In this document: piece by piece, positions 8,361 through 15,256 of the stretch
Numbering within the stretch: position 1 is the stretch's first letter
Layout of the letters: every line of letters begins with the position of its first letter
Assembly: GCA_003454975.1 (NCBI GenBank)
Contig: DMST01000187.1
Coordinates: 1 to 17,078 of the forward strand
Source: Cytophagales bacterium
GTDB lineage: Bacteria; Bacteroidota; Bacteroidia; Cytophagales; Cyclobacteriaceae
Length of the DNA stretch: 17,078 bases
Direction of reading: 5' to 3'
Made by a program: the position numbers and the translations under genes
The notes under the pieces: generated by a model
The model's database searches: none
The model's input: only the letters and a program-made list of their open reading frames with translations
What the model was told of the DNA's origin: nothing

Positions 8361-8389
8361 CTATGGGTGCAAATCGATTGCGCCCATAG
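8361..8389 (+). ncRNA. Strong intergenic stem-loop (12-bp stem, 5-base loop), function unknown
   Basis: CTATGGGTGCAA (8361-8372) and TTGCGCCCATAG (8378-8389) flank the loop ATCGA. In a plus-strand RNA all 12 pairs form, one as a G-U wobble; the minus-strand RNA would have a C-A mismatch at that place. No T-tract follows, so it is not a standard terminator. It lies 241 bp upstream of the small secreted protein and could be a leader structure, part of a small RNA, or a DNA operator. Confidence 0.35.
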
Positions 8390-8629
8390 AATAGCTGGGT
8401 TATGCCCTGGTAGGCAGCTGAATGATACTTTGAGTATGAAAATGGTATTGTATAGGCTAGTTTTAGGCCGGTTTTGATGAAATAAGAAGGTGCAACCGTG
8501 TTCTGCTGTTAAAGTAATAGTTCCAAATTAACCTTTTGTTAACGCAACCTTTTTTTGCATCTATGAATTGCACTATCCGTATACCAGAGTGATGTTTGCA
8601 TCATCATTTGGCAAGCAATCAAAACACAA

Positions 8630-8986
8630 ATGACTATGAAAAAAGCGATGATTATCTCGGCTCTGTTCTTTGTAGCATTGAACGTAGCCCATTCAGCAAA
8701 CGCTCAAGCGTTTAAAGCGGCGCTTTTCAGTGAAGAGGATGGCATTGTAAAGGTGATGGCGAAACGCGATGGCCATACCTTCGATCTGATATACCAGGTA
8801 GCTGACGAGGAAAAGGTAAAAGTGAATATCGTAAACGATGAGCAACGTGTGGTATTCACGGAGGTGGTACGCGACCGCGATACCTTCCGTCGGAAATACA
8901 ACCTGGATCTGTTACCTGCCGGTGAATATACTTTTGAAGTAACAGGTAAGTATGGAAAATATACGCAGCGCGTATCAGTGTTGTAA
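8630..8986 (+). CDS. Small secreted or periplasmic protein of unknown function
   Basis: The protein has 118 residues. The N-terminus is a Sec signal peptide: KK, a hydrophobic core (AMIISALFFVALNVA) and a likely cleavage site at ANA|QAF near residue 25. The mature part, about 93 residues, is rich in alternating hydrophobic and charged residues, suggesting a beta-sandwich, and ends LLPAGEYTFEVTGKYGKYTQRVSVL. This ending resembles the last strands of small Ig-like or type-IX-sorting-like domains in this phylum, though no sorting signal can be asserted. Two ATG codons in frame, at 8630 and 8636, are both possible starts; the second gives MKKAMI, the more typical beginning. It is monocistronic: a 552-bp promoter region lies upstream and a strong terminator follows. 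I do not recognise a named family. Confidence 0.8.
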   Translation: MTMKKAMIISALFFVALNVAHSANAQAFKAALFSEEDGIVKVMAKRDGHTFDLIYQVADEEKVKVNIVNDEQRVVFTEVVRDRDTFRRKYNLDLLPAGEYTFEVTGKYGKYTQRVSVL

Positions 8987-9017
8987 GACTTTATTTGATT
9001 AATTGGTCTCATAGAAC

Positions 9018-9051
9018 AATCCTGTTCCCTGCTGGGGGACAGGATTTTTTT
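9018..9051 (+). terminator. Rho-independent terminator after the small secreted protein
   Basis: AATCCTGTTCCC and GGGGACAGGATT form a 12-bp stem (one T-G wobble) with a 5-base loop, followed by seven T residues counted from the base of the stem. It starts 31 bases after the stop codon. Confidence 0.9.
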
Positions 9052-9112
9052 ATTTTCATTTTGAACCTATTGGGAATTCGGGGGTACTCCATTATGAAAA
9101 AGCCACTCTAGT

Positions 9113-9928
9113 TTGAGTGGTCAAAAAAAAGGCCTGTTGGCCATAATCAACCATACGCCAGCAGCTCTCAATCTCGGATTTTATACAATTGTCAGCGTGA
9201 GTGTCATTTCGAAAAGCCGAAAAGGCATATCTTTTGTAGCAGGAATTGAACCTAATGAAGTAGACCTAGACCACGATATGGATTTGTTGCAGGCCTTTCA
9301 AGATCACCAAGAAAACTTACCAGAGTTTGCCCGTCGATTGCCCTGTATACTGCATATCAATGATTCTGAGTCCTTTGCACTTAAATATCTCGATCCTGGT
9401 TTCGCGGCCCGGTTGGTGATTCCAGAAGGGATGAGTCATGAAGAGGCTTTCGAAACCTTACCGTTCGTAAATCCTGAGGATTTGCAAGGAGCGGTGGAAT
9501 CCCTTACCCATTACCTCGCCCATCGAGACGAGTTTAGTACCGCTAGTTTTTTGCAGCGAGTACATACGCAGGATAAAGGCTGGATTACCCTCTATACCAC
9601 CAGCATTGTAATTGAAGAGCTAGGAGGCTTGGTGTCTTTTAGCGTAGAGCTAGACGCAGTTCTGGTGAACGACCGTCAGGTAGAAGCCCTTCTAAGTGAG
9701 ACGGATTTTATCAAACAGCATTTTCAGCAGTTTAGCCAGCTTACCCAGAAAGAACAGAATTTCATCCGCCTTTGGGTGCAGAATATGTCTACCTCCAAGA
9801 TCGCCGAGCACATGAACATCACACCCAGTACGGCGAAAACTTATAAAAAACGGATTTACGCGAAGTTGGAAATAAACTCCTATGCTGAGTTATGGGAGTA
9901 CGCGGTGGCCTTTGATCTCAACACCTAA
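9113..9928 (+). CDS. LuxR-type HTH transcriptional regulator with PAS-like N-terminal domain (first of a tandem pair)
   Basis: The longest reading gives 271 residues from a TTG at 9113, because a TGA at 9095-9097 closes the frame upstream. Alternative starts are GTG at 9197 and ATG at 9278. The first 40 residues look unlike the paralogue, so the true start may be internal. The middle (about 75-200) resembles a PAS fold and aligns with the next gene: ALKYLDPGFAARLVIPEG matches AVKYMDPEACKEFNAPLE, FVNPEDL matches VTHPEDL, and FLQRVHTQDKGWITLYTTS matches YFQRIRLRTEVEDGYTLMV. The C-terminus (about 210-268) is a GerE/LuxR HTH: LTQKEQNFIRLW, SKIAEHMNITPSTAKTYKKR and IYAKLEINSYAEL. There is no receiver domain, so it is not a NarL-type response regulator. 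It presumably senses a cytosolic signal and binds DNA. Confidence 0.85.
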   Translation: MSGQKKGLLAIINHTPAALNLGFYTIVSVSVISKSRKGISFVAGIEPNEVDLDHDMDLLQAFQDHQENLPEFARRLPCILHINDSESFALKYLDPGFAARLVIPEGMSHEEAFETLPFVNPEDLQGAVESLTHYLAHRDEFSTASFLQRVHTQDKGWITLYTTSIVIEELGGLVSFSVELDAVLVNDRQVEALLSETDFIKQHFQQFSQLTQKEQNFIRLWVQNMSTSKIAEHMNITPSTAKTYKKRIYAKLEINSYAELWEYAVAFDLNT

Positions 9929-9944
9929 ATTATACTTGTTCTGT

Positions 9945-10655
9945 ATGGAGTTACAGTTTGAAGATATACAAAAGAAGTTTACTCAGGTGAAAAGCACCTC
10001 GGATCTGCCCGACCTTATTGGGCGCCGGATGGGCTTTTCAACGCCAAAGATTCCTGGGTTCTACCATGTGCACTACATAAAAGGCTACGCTGTTAAATAC
10101 ATGGACCCCGAAGCCTGCAAGGAATTTAATGCGCCGTTGGAAACCATAGTAGGGTTAGGTGATCAGTTTCAGCTATTGGTTACTCACCCGGAGGACCTAC
10201 CACGGGTCAAGAGTCAGTTACAAGCCTTGGTAGATTCTGGTGATGAATGTCGGATCCTTACCTACTTTCAGCGGATTCGGCTGCGGACCGAAGTGGAAGA
10301 TGGTTACACCCTGATGGTAACCAGTGTACGGCTCAACTTGGCCGAGCAAACCTTTGTGTGTATATCCAATACCACCGACCAGTTGCCGGTATTTACCACC
10401 AAGATTTGTAATGCACTCAACCGAAAGTTTGAGACCCAGCAATATGTAAAAAAGTACATGCTTCTCACTCGGCGTGAGCGTGAAGTGTTTCAGGAGCTTC
10501 TCAGTGGGAAAACCGCAAAGGAAATCGCCGAGAAGATTATCCTTTCGGTAAGGACCTTGGAACAACACAAGAAGAATATATACAAAAAGCTGGAAATCAA
10601 TAGTTTAGCGCAATTGATTTCCATGGCTAAAGCCTTGGATGTTTCGGTGGGGTAG
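9945..10655 (+). CDS. LuxR-type HTH transcriptional regulator with PAS-like N-terminal domain (second of a tandem pair)
   Basis: The protein has 236 residues from the ATG at 9945, which lies 16 bases after the stop of the preceding paralogue. The frame is open further upstream into that gene, but that extension is out-of-frame overlap and unlikely to be used. Residues about 35-150 form the same PAS-like domain as the neighbour (YHVHYIKGYAVKYMDP, VTHPEDLPRV, YFQRIRLRTEVEDGYTLM). Residues about 172-232 are the LuxR HTH: LTRREREVFQELLSGKTAKEI, LSVRTLEQHKKNI and YKKLEINSLAQL. The HTH is closer to the LuxR consensus than that of its neighbour. The two genes are clearly a tandem duplication that has diverged well beyond obvious DNA identity, and the 16-base gap suggests co-transcription. 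No receiver domain or autoinducer-binding domain is present. Confidence 0.92.
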   Translation: MELQFEDIQKKFTQVKSTSDLPDLIGRRMGFSTPKIPGFYHVHYIKGYAVKYMDPEACKEFNAPLETIVGLGDQFQLLVTHPEDLPRVKSQLQALVDSGDECRILTYFQRIRLRTEVEDGYTLMVTSVRLNLAEQTFVCISNTTDQLPVFTTKICNALNRKFETQQYVKKYMLLTRREREVFQELLSGKTAKEIAEKIILSVRTLEQHKKNIYKKLEINSLAQLISMAKALDVSVG

Positions 10656-10812
10656 TGATTGATAGGTTAGGATTTAAGTGCCCGTCTATTCAATATTTTT
10701 CTTTGAAAAAACGGAGGAAAAGGCGCTATCTATCCACGCAATTGATGCCTCTTATTGCCTGAAATAAGAACTCTTCTCACCCTATAAAAAAAATACCAAA
10801 CTGGGGGACTTG

Positions 10813-10827
10813 CTCTAACCAATAGAG
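10813..10827. repeat. Short inverted repeat upstream of the outer-membrane protein gene
   Basis: CTCTA and TAGAG flank ACCAA, 27-41 bases before the proposed start of the barrel gene. The 5-bp arms are short, so this may be chance. It lies where a promoter or operator would be expected. Confidence 0.2.
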
Positions 10828-10853
10828 TAGGACACCTTTGTGCCAAATTAGTG

Positions 10854-12653
10854 ATGCTGTGCCTGCATGGCCAAGGACCTACTTTCGTTGTGAGAATTTT
10901 TAGCCTACACGTGCTCCGTAGCCTAGTTGTTTTGGTTGGGTTCATGTGGATAGTTTGCATGCCCCTGCGGGGCCAAAATCTGGATGCGATTGGTAAGGGA
11001 GATGCCTTTTCCCTGAGTGGAGGCGTATCCGTAAACCAGATTGTCTACGCTATGTCGGGCATGGAGCAACGGCGGCAACCCTATTCCTTCTACGCCAGTG
11101 GTAGCCTGAGCATGAGCCTTTACGGCTGGAGTGTGCCGTTATCCTTTTCCTACAGTAATCAACAGTTTAGCTTTCAGCAGCCCTTTAATCAATATTCGCT
11201 GCATCCCACGTACAAGTGGATCACGGGCCACTTTGGCTTCAATAGCATGAGCTTTTCGCCCTATACGTTGGCAGGACATACCTTTTTGGGCGCCGGCATA
11301 GATGCCACTCCGGGCAACTGGAACATAAGTGCCATGTACGGGCGACTGCTCAAAGCAGTAGTGCCGGATAGTGCGGCAGGGACCGAGAACGATGCGGCTT
11401 TCCAGCGAATGGGCTATGGCTTCAAGGCAGGTTATACCCAGAGTGGTCACCAGCTACAGCTGATTGTGTTTGCGGCCGAGGACGACCCTACGTCCATTCC
11501 GGTGATTCCTGAAACCAACGAGCTACTGCCTCAGCAAAACCTAGTGGTAAGCCTGGGTGGAGCCACTCAGTTGTTTTCTTCGCTAACGCTGAATGCGGAG
11601 TATGCAATCAGCGGCATTACGCGCGACCTGCGCAGCCCGGAGGCTACAGGAAACAATGCCTATTCCTTCTTCAGTATTTGGGGGCCGGTGTACACTCAGC
11701 GGGTTACCTCTGCCTACTACGATGCCTTCAAGTCGGGGCTTACCTACCAAGCCAAAAGTTTCTCGGTGGGGGCGGCCTACGAACGCATCGATCCGGGGTA
11801 CCGAACTTTGGGGGCTTATTACTTCAACAATGACCTCGAGAATATCACCTTGAACGGAGCTACTGCTTTTTGGGGCGGTCGCATTAATGTATCGGCCAAT
11901 GTAGGCCGCCAACGTGATGACCTGAACGAGGAGAAAACCAGCTCGCTCCGGCGTACGGTAGGTTCTGTAAATGTAGGTATAGCTGCCAGTGAACGGGTCA
12001 ATATTTCGGGTAGCTACAGCAACTTTACCACCTTTACCAACATTCGTTCTCAGTTTGTAGATATCAACCAGCTTACGCCTTTTGACAATCTGGATACGCT
12101 CAACTTTACCCAGATCTCGCAAAACGCTTCGTTGAATGCCAGCTTTGTTTTAAGTGCGGCCCAAGAGCGTAGACAAAACCTGAGTGTGAGCATGTCCTTT
12201 CAAGACGCTGCCGACGAGCAGGGGGGCGTGAGGCAGGCTAGTGGTTCCCAGTTCTATACGGCCAACGCCGCCTACAGCCTGAGCCTACCCGCGCAAAACC
12301 TGAACGGTTCGGCGGCCATGAACTACAACCAGAATATCTCCGGCGAAACCACTACCATTACCCTGGGCCCAACGGTATCGGCTAGTACCTCCTTCTTTGA
12401 GAAGCAATTACGAGCAAGTCTTTCTACTTCCTGGAACGCCTCAATAAGCGACAGTGAATTACTGAGCCCGGTGTTCAACGTGCGGGGCAATGCTAGCTAC
12501 ACGCTGCTGGAAAAGCACAACCTCAACCTGAGCTTGGCGGTGGTCAATCGCTCCGGGGGTACTGAAGGCGGAGCCCAAACATTTTCAGAATTTACAGGCA
12601 CCCTGGGTTATAGCTACAACTTTTCGTGGACCCCTCAATTCAAAAAGAACTAA
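10854..12653 (+). CDS. Outer-membrane beta-barrel-like protein conserved in Bacteroidota, unknown function
   Basis: The protein has 599 residues from the ATG at 10854; a GTG at 10851 or 10890 is also possible. The N-terminus has a hydrophobic signal segment (FSLHVLRSLVVLVGFMWIVCM) ending before RGQNLDAIG. The mature part consists almost entirely of alternating-residue amphipathic strands with many aromatic girdle residues (YGWSVPLSFSYSNQQFSF, WITGHFGFNSMSFSPY, INVSANVGRQ, VNISGSYSNF, LNASFVLSA, ANAAYSLSL) and near its C-terminus TGTLGYSYNFSW, a typical final strand. I remember this as a widespread unnamed family in the phylum, with motifs such as FNQYSLHPTYKW, YERIDPGYRTLGAYYFNNDLENIT and LDTLNFTQISQNAS, but know of no established function; that recollection should be checked. 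No plug domain or TonB box is visible, so it is not a TonB-dependent receptor. A 31-codon ORF overlaps its stop codon. Confidence 0.85.
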   Translation: MLCLHGQGPTFVVRIFSLHVLRSLVVLVGFMWIVCMPLRGQNLDAIGKGDAFSLSGGVSVNQIVYAMSGMEQRRQPYSFYASGSLSMSLYGWSVPLSFSYSNQQFSFQQPFNQYSLHPTYKWITGHFGFNSMSFSPYTLAGHTFLGAGIDATPGNWNISAMYGRLLKAVVPDSAAGTENDAAFQRMGYGFKAGYTQSGHQLQLIVFAAEDDPTSIPVIPETNELLPQQNLVVSLGGATQLFSSLTLNAEYAISGITRDLRSPEATGNNAYSFFSIWGPVYTQRVTSAYYDAFKSGLTYQAKSFSVGAAYERIDPGYRTLGAYYFNNDLENITLNGATAFWGGRINVSANVGRQRDDLNEEKTSSLRRTVGSVNVGIAASERVNISGSYSNFTTFTNIRSQFVDINQLTPFDNLDTLNFTQISQNASLNASFVLSAAQERRQNLSVSMSFQDAADEQGGVRQASGSQFYTANAAYSLSLPAQNLNGSAAMNYNQNISGETTTITLGPTVSASTSFFEKQLRASLSTSWNASISDSELLSPVFNVRGNASYTLLEKHNLNLSLAVVNRSGGTEGGAQTFSEFTGTLGYSYNFSWTPQFKKN

Positions 12654-12748
12654 TGCGGATTGATACTTTCCATATCAGCCTGCGCTACCTCCGGTGGATA
12701 TTAGGAGGCTTGCTGGTGCTAGCCATGTTGCTTGACTTACTGCGCTAG
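12653..12748 (+). CDS. Possible 31-residue single-pass membrane microprotein, overlapping the barrel gene stop
   Basis: ATG at 12653-12655 overlaps the barrel gene's TAA as TAATG, the usual arrangement for translational re-initiation. The 31-codon product begins MRIDTFHISLRYLRWILGG and continues with a hydrophobic run (ILGGLLVLAMLLDLL) long enough for one membrane helix, with Arg residues on its N-terminal side and one Arg at the end. It is followed after about 26 bases by a candidate terminator. It is too short for family assignment, and chance cannot be excluded. Confidence 0.45.
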   Translation: MRIDTFHISLRYLRWILGGLLVLAMLLDLLR

Positions 12749-12774
12749 TTCCTGCCTCCATAGGATGAGAGAGG

Positions 12775-12806
12775 ATGGGGAAAGGGCATTCTTCCCATAC
12801 TTTTTT
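12775..12806 (+). terminator. Probable terminator after the barrel/microprotein genes
   Basis: ATGGGGAA pairs with TTCCCAT (one G bulged) around a 9-base loop, followed by a run of six T residues at 12801-12806. It is placed to end transcription from the barrel gene. Confidence 0.5.
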
Positions 12807-12822
12807 AATGATACACCTTTCT

Positions 12823-12844
12823 TTCAATGGTTGGCTCCATTGAA
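12823..12844. promoter_or_regulatory. Perfect 8-bp inverted repeat upstream of the TPR kinase operon
   Basis: TTCAATGG (12823-12830) and CCATTGAA (12837-12844) flank the spacer TTGGCT. It lies 97-118 bp before the annotated kinase start, between a probable terminator and the operon. No T-tract follows, so an operator is more likely than a terminator. The regulator is unknown. Confidence 0.4.
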
Positions 12845-12940
12845 TTTACTTCCCATAGGTGCAAAAATACCCAGCGGATAAGCTTGATTCTTGTCGGATT
12901 TGCTGAGAAATTCGAGTCCTTTTTGGGATGATGATCCCTT

Positions 12941-15256
12941 ATGAATAAAAGCCTGCAAGGCCGGATGCCGGGCCTTGGGAGCAACCTAAAGCGAAACCTA
13001 CATTTTTTCCTTAGCGGCCTTGTGATGCACCCATATTCTCCTTCTTCACTTTTGTGGCTATTTAGCCCCATGGGCGCTCAAATTCCTACAGGCTTTTGCA
13101 GGGTGCTATCCGCTAGGCGTATTGGGCTTACGGGGTGGTTACTTCTCCACAGCTTTTTGTCGCCTCTGGTCAGTCTGGCTCAACCGGCTAGCGCGGGACA
13201 TGCTATTGTGGCGGACTTGAGTCAAAAGCTGGAGCACGCCTTTGATACGGGAGAGCATTCAGATTCTATTCAGGCCTGGTTAGGCCAATTGCAGGCAGTG
13301 AATGCATCTTCCCCTAAGGGACTGGGGCAAGCGCACGCGCATCGGTTTCGAGGCATATTGCTGCTCAATGATTTTCAGAAGGACAGTGCGCTGGCGCGTT
13401 TCAGGGCAGCATTGCCCCTTTATCAGCAAGTGGGTACGGCCTATCAACTCCACCGTCTTTTGCTTCACATGGCCGATGCCCATTTCGAGATCGGTAATTA
13501 TTCCACCTGCGATAGCCTATTGCAGCAAGTAACCACCTACGCCCAGGAAGAAAACCAGACTTTCCTACTGGGGCGCATTGCCTACATAAAAGGGAGTTTG
13601 GCTTCCCGGCAGGGCAATTGCGTAGCCTCTGTAGAGGCCATGGAGGAGGCGCTGGCACGGTTTGTAGAGTGCGGCAACTTGAGGTGGCAAAGTATGGCCC
13701 AGGCAGAAGCAGGGGCTTGCCTGGTAGATCTGGGGAGATTCGACGAAGGTATTGCTCGGTACTTGGCATCAGCAAAGTATTATGAAACTCGGGGGGAGAT
13801 GCGCAACGTAGGCATCCGGTATATCAATATTGGAACAGTTTTTTATGATATGGGCCGGTATACCGAAGCTATTGAGTATGGCTACAAGGCGCACCTGGCT
13901 TTGGACTCTTCCTTCTCTTACGGGCAGGCATACGTTTATAATTTGCTAGGAATCAGTTACAACGAGCAGGAGGTCCGCGATTCGGCTGTTTATTATTTCG
14001 AGAAGATATTGGCGCTGGATAGTGTGGATGCTCTACAAAATGACTACCTGCTGGCCATTGTTCTGAGCAATCTGGGAGAAGCTTTGGGAAGAATGGGGCA
14101 GAGCTCCAGAGCTTTGCCCTACGTAAACCAGGGCTTAGCACTCGCAAGCGAACTGGCTGATTTGCTTACCCTTTCGCGCCTGCATGTGGTCAAGGGTGAT
14201 ATTCTGTTGCTCCTGGGAGAGGAAGAGCTGAGTTTGTCAGAGACCTTGGCCGGCGTAGCTTTGGCAGAGCAAGAGCGCTTCACCTCGGTGCTCAATCCTG
14301 GGTACCGCAATTTAGCGACTATCTATGCAGCACAAGGCAACTACGAGGAGGCCTACCGCTACCACATGCAACATAAGCTCATTGACGATAGCTTGGCTGG
14401 GGTAGACAAGTTGCGGGCCGTAGCCCGCCTGGAGACGGAATACGAAACGGAGAAAAAGGAGAATGAGATTGACCGGCTCTCGCAAGAGGCCATTATCCAG
14501 TCCTTGGAGTTATCCCGCAAGAACACCCTGTTATATTCCGTATCCATGGGTCTGGTGCTGGTGGTTGCCGTATTTGGCGTGCTGTATCAGCAGCGCCAGC
14601 TACGAAGCAAGAAGAAGGCCATTGAGCTGGAACAGCGGCTATTGCGGGCACAAATGAGCCCCCATTTTATATTCAACACTATGGTCTCCTTGCGCAATGC
14701 TCTGCACGAGAAATCCAAAGAAGAGACCTCGCTGTATCTGACGAAGTTCAGCAAGCTGATGCGGCAGATATTAGAGCACAGCCGGCAGGAATTTATCTCC
14801 CTCCAAGATGAAGTGGAGACCTTGGAGAATTATTGCGCTCTGCAGCAATTTCGGTACGGGGATAGTTTCCGGTACACCCTAGAGGTAGCTGAGGAAATAG
14901 AGCCTGAGGAGGTGCTCATTCCCCCCATGTTTGCGCAGCCATTTATTGAAAATGCGTTGGAGCACGGTATCGATCATGCCAAGAGGGAGGGGGAGCTAAC
15001 GGTGCGGTTTTCTAAGGAGGGGGACCGCACACTGAAACTGCACGTGCAGGATAACGGTAGGGGCATAGAAGTGACCAAAGAAATCAAGGCCCAGGAAGGA
15101 ACCTCGCACAAATCGTTGGCCTTGCTGATTACCCAAGAACGACTTGCTAATTTCGGACTAGCCGGTACCTTAGCCTTGGAACAGCTGTACGATGCTGACC
15201 GGCGAGTGAAAGGAACCTTGGTTGCCATGTCCCTTCCTTACCAGATAGACTTATGA
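12941..15256 (+). CDS. Two-component sensor histidine kinase with N-terminal TPR repeats
   Basis: The longest reading has 771 residues. The N-terminus is uncertain. From ATG 12941 the first 54 residues are not signal-like, whereas starts at ATG 13070 or GTG 13103 give a clean signal peptide (RRIGLTGWLLLHSFLSPLVSLAQ). Residues about 130-480 are tetratricopeptide repeats, for example FYDMGRYTEAIEYGYKAHLAL and YAAQGNYEEAYRY, presumably periplasmic. A short coiled coil (EYETEKKENEIDRLSQEA) leads to one membrane helix (about 529-549). The cytoplasmic part is a His_kinase domain with QMSPHFIFNT (phospho-acceptor His575) and an HATPase with N box QPFIENALEHGI (666-677) and DNGRGI (704-709). It overlaps its LytTR regulator gene by 4 bp and should phosphorylate it. 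The TPR array probably detects a periplasmic or envelope protein partner; the signal is unknown. Confidence 0.93.
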   Translation: MNKSLQGRMPGLGSNLKRNLHFFLSGLVMHPYSPSSLLWLFSPMGAQIPTGFCRVLSARRIGLTGWLLLHSFLSPLVSLAQPASAGHAIVADLSQKLEHAFDTGEHSDSIQAWLGQLQAVNASSPKGLGQAHAHRFRGILLLNDFQKDSALARFRAALPLYQQVGTAYQLHRLLLHMADAHFEIGNYSTCDSLLQQVTTYAQEENQTFLLGRIAYIKGSLASRQGNCVASVEAMEEALARFVECGNLRWQSMAQAEAGACLVDLGRFDEGIARYLASAKYYETRGEMRNVGIRYINIGTVFYDMGRYTEAIEYGYKAHLALDSSFSYGQAYVYNLLGISYNEQEVRDSAVYYFEKILALDSVDALQNDYLLAIVLSNLGEALGRMGQSSRALPYVNQGLALASELADLLTLSRLHVVKGDILLLLGEEELSLSETLAGVALAEQERFTSVLNPGYRNLATIYAAQGNYEEAYRYHMQHKLIDDSLAGVDKLRAVARLETEYETEKKENEIDRLSQEAIIQSLELSRKNTLLYSVSMGLVLVVAVFGVLYQQRQLRSKKKAIELEQRLLRAQMSPHFIFNTMVSLRNALHEKSKEETSLYLTKFSKLMRQILEHSRQEFISLQDEVETLENYCALQQFRYGDSFRYTLEVAEEIEPEEVLIPPMFAQPFIENALEHGIDHAKREGELTVRFSKEGDRTLKLHVQDNGRGIEVTKEIKAQEGTSHKSLALLITQERLANFGLAGTLALEQLYDADRRVKGTLVAMSLPYQIDL

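Larger units (their letters stand above)
8078..8629. other. Divergent intergenic region between the Reg_prop kinase operon and the small secreted protein
   Basis: These 552 bases contain no convincing ORF and separate two divergent genes, so they should hold both promoters. Visible structure includes the 12-bp stem-loop at 8361-8389, an exact -7 element on the minus strand at 8224-8231, a small dyad TTAAC-CTTTT-GTTAA at 8528-8542, and the octamer TTTGCATC occurring twice, at 8554-8561 and 8595-8602, the second inside TGATG-TTTG-CATCA. The gap is long for this window, which fits regulatory content or an unannotated small RNA. Confidence 0.5.

Noticed and set aside
9882..9944. Upstream extension of the second LuxR-type gene
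   Set aside because: It overlaps the preceding gene out of frame and does not align with the paralogue; ATG 9945 gives the expected domain start.
9113..10655. NarL/FixJ-type response regulators
   Set aside because: Both have the LuxR HTH but no receiver domain with a phosphoacceptor Asp.
10696..10710. TTTTTC-TTT-GAAAAA dyad after the LuxR pair as a terminator
   Set aside because: The stem is only AT-rich with a 3-base loop, and the run after it is A, not T on the coding strand.
11583..12122. 179-codon open frame on the minus strand inside the barrel gene
   Set aside because: It is a shadow of a clearly coding plus-strand gene, with no recognisable domain or own regulatory signals.
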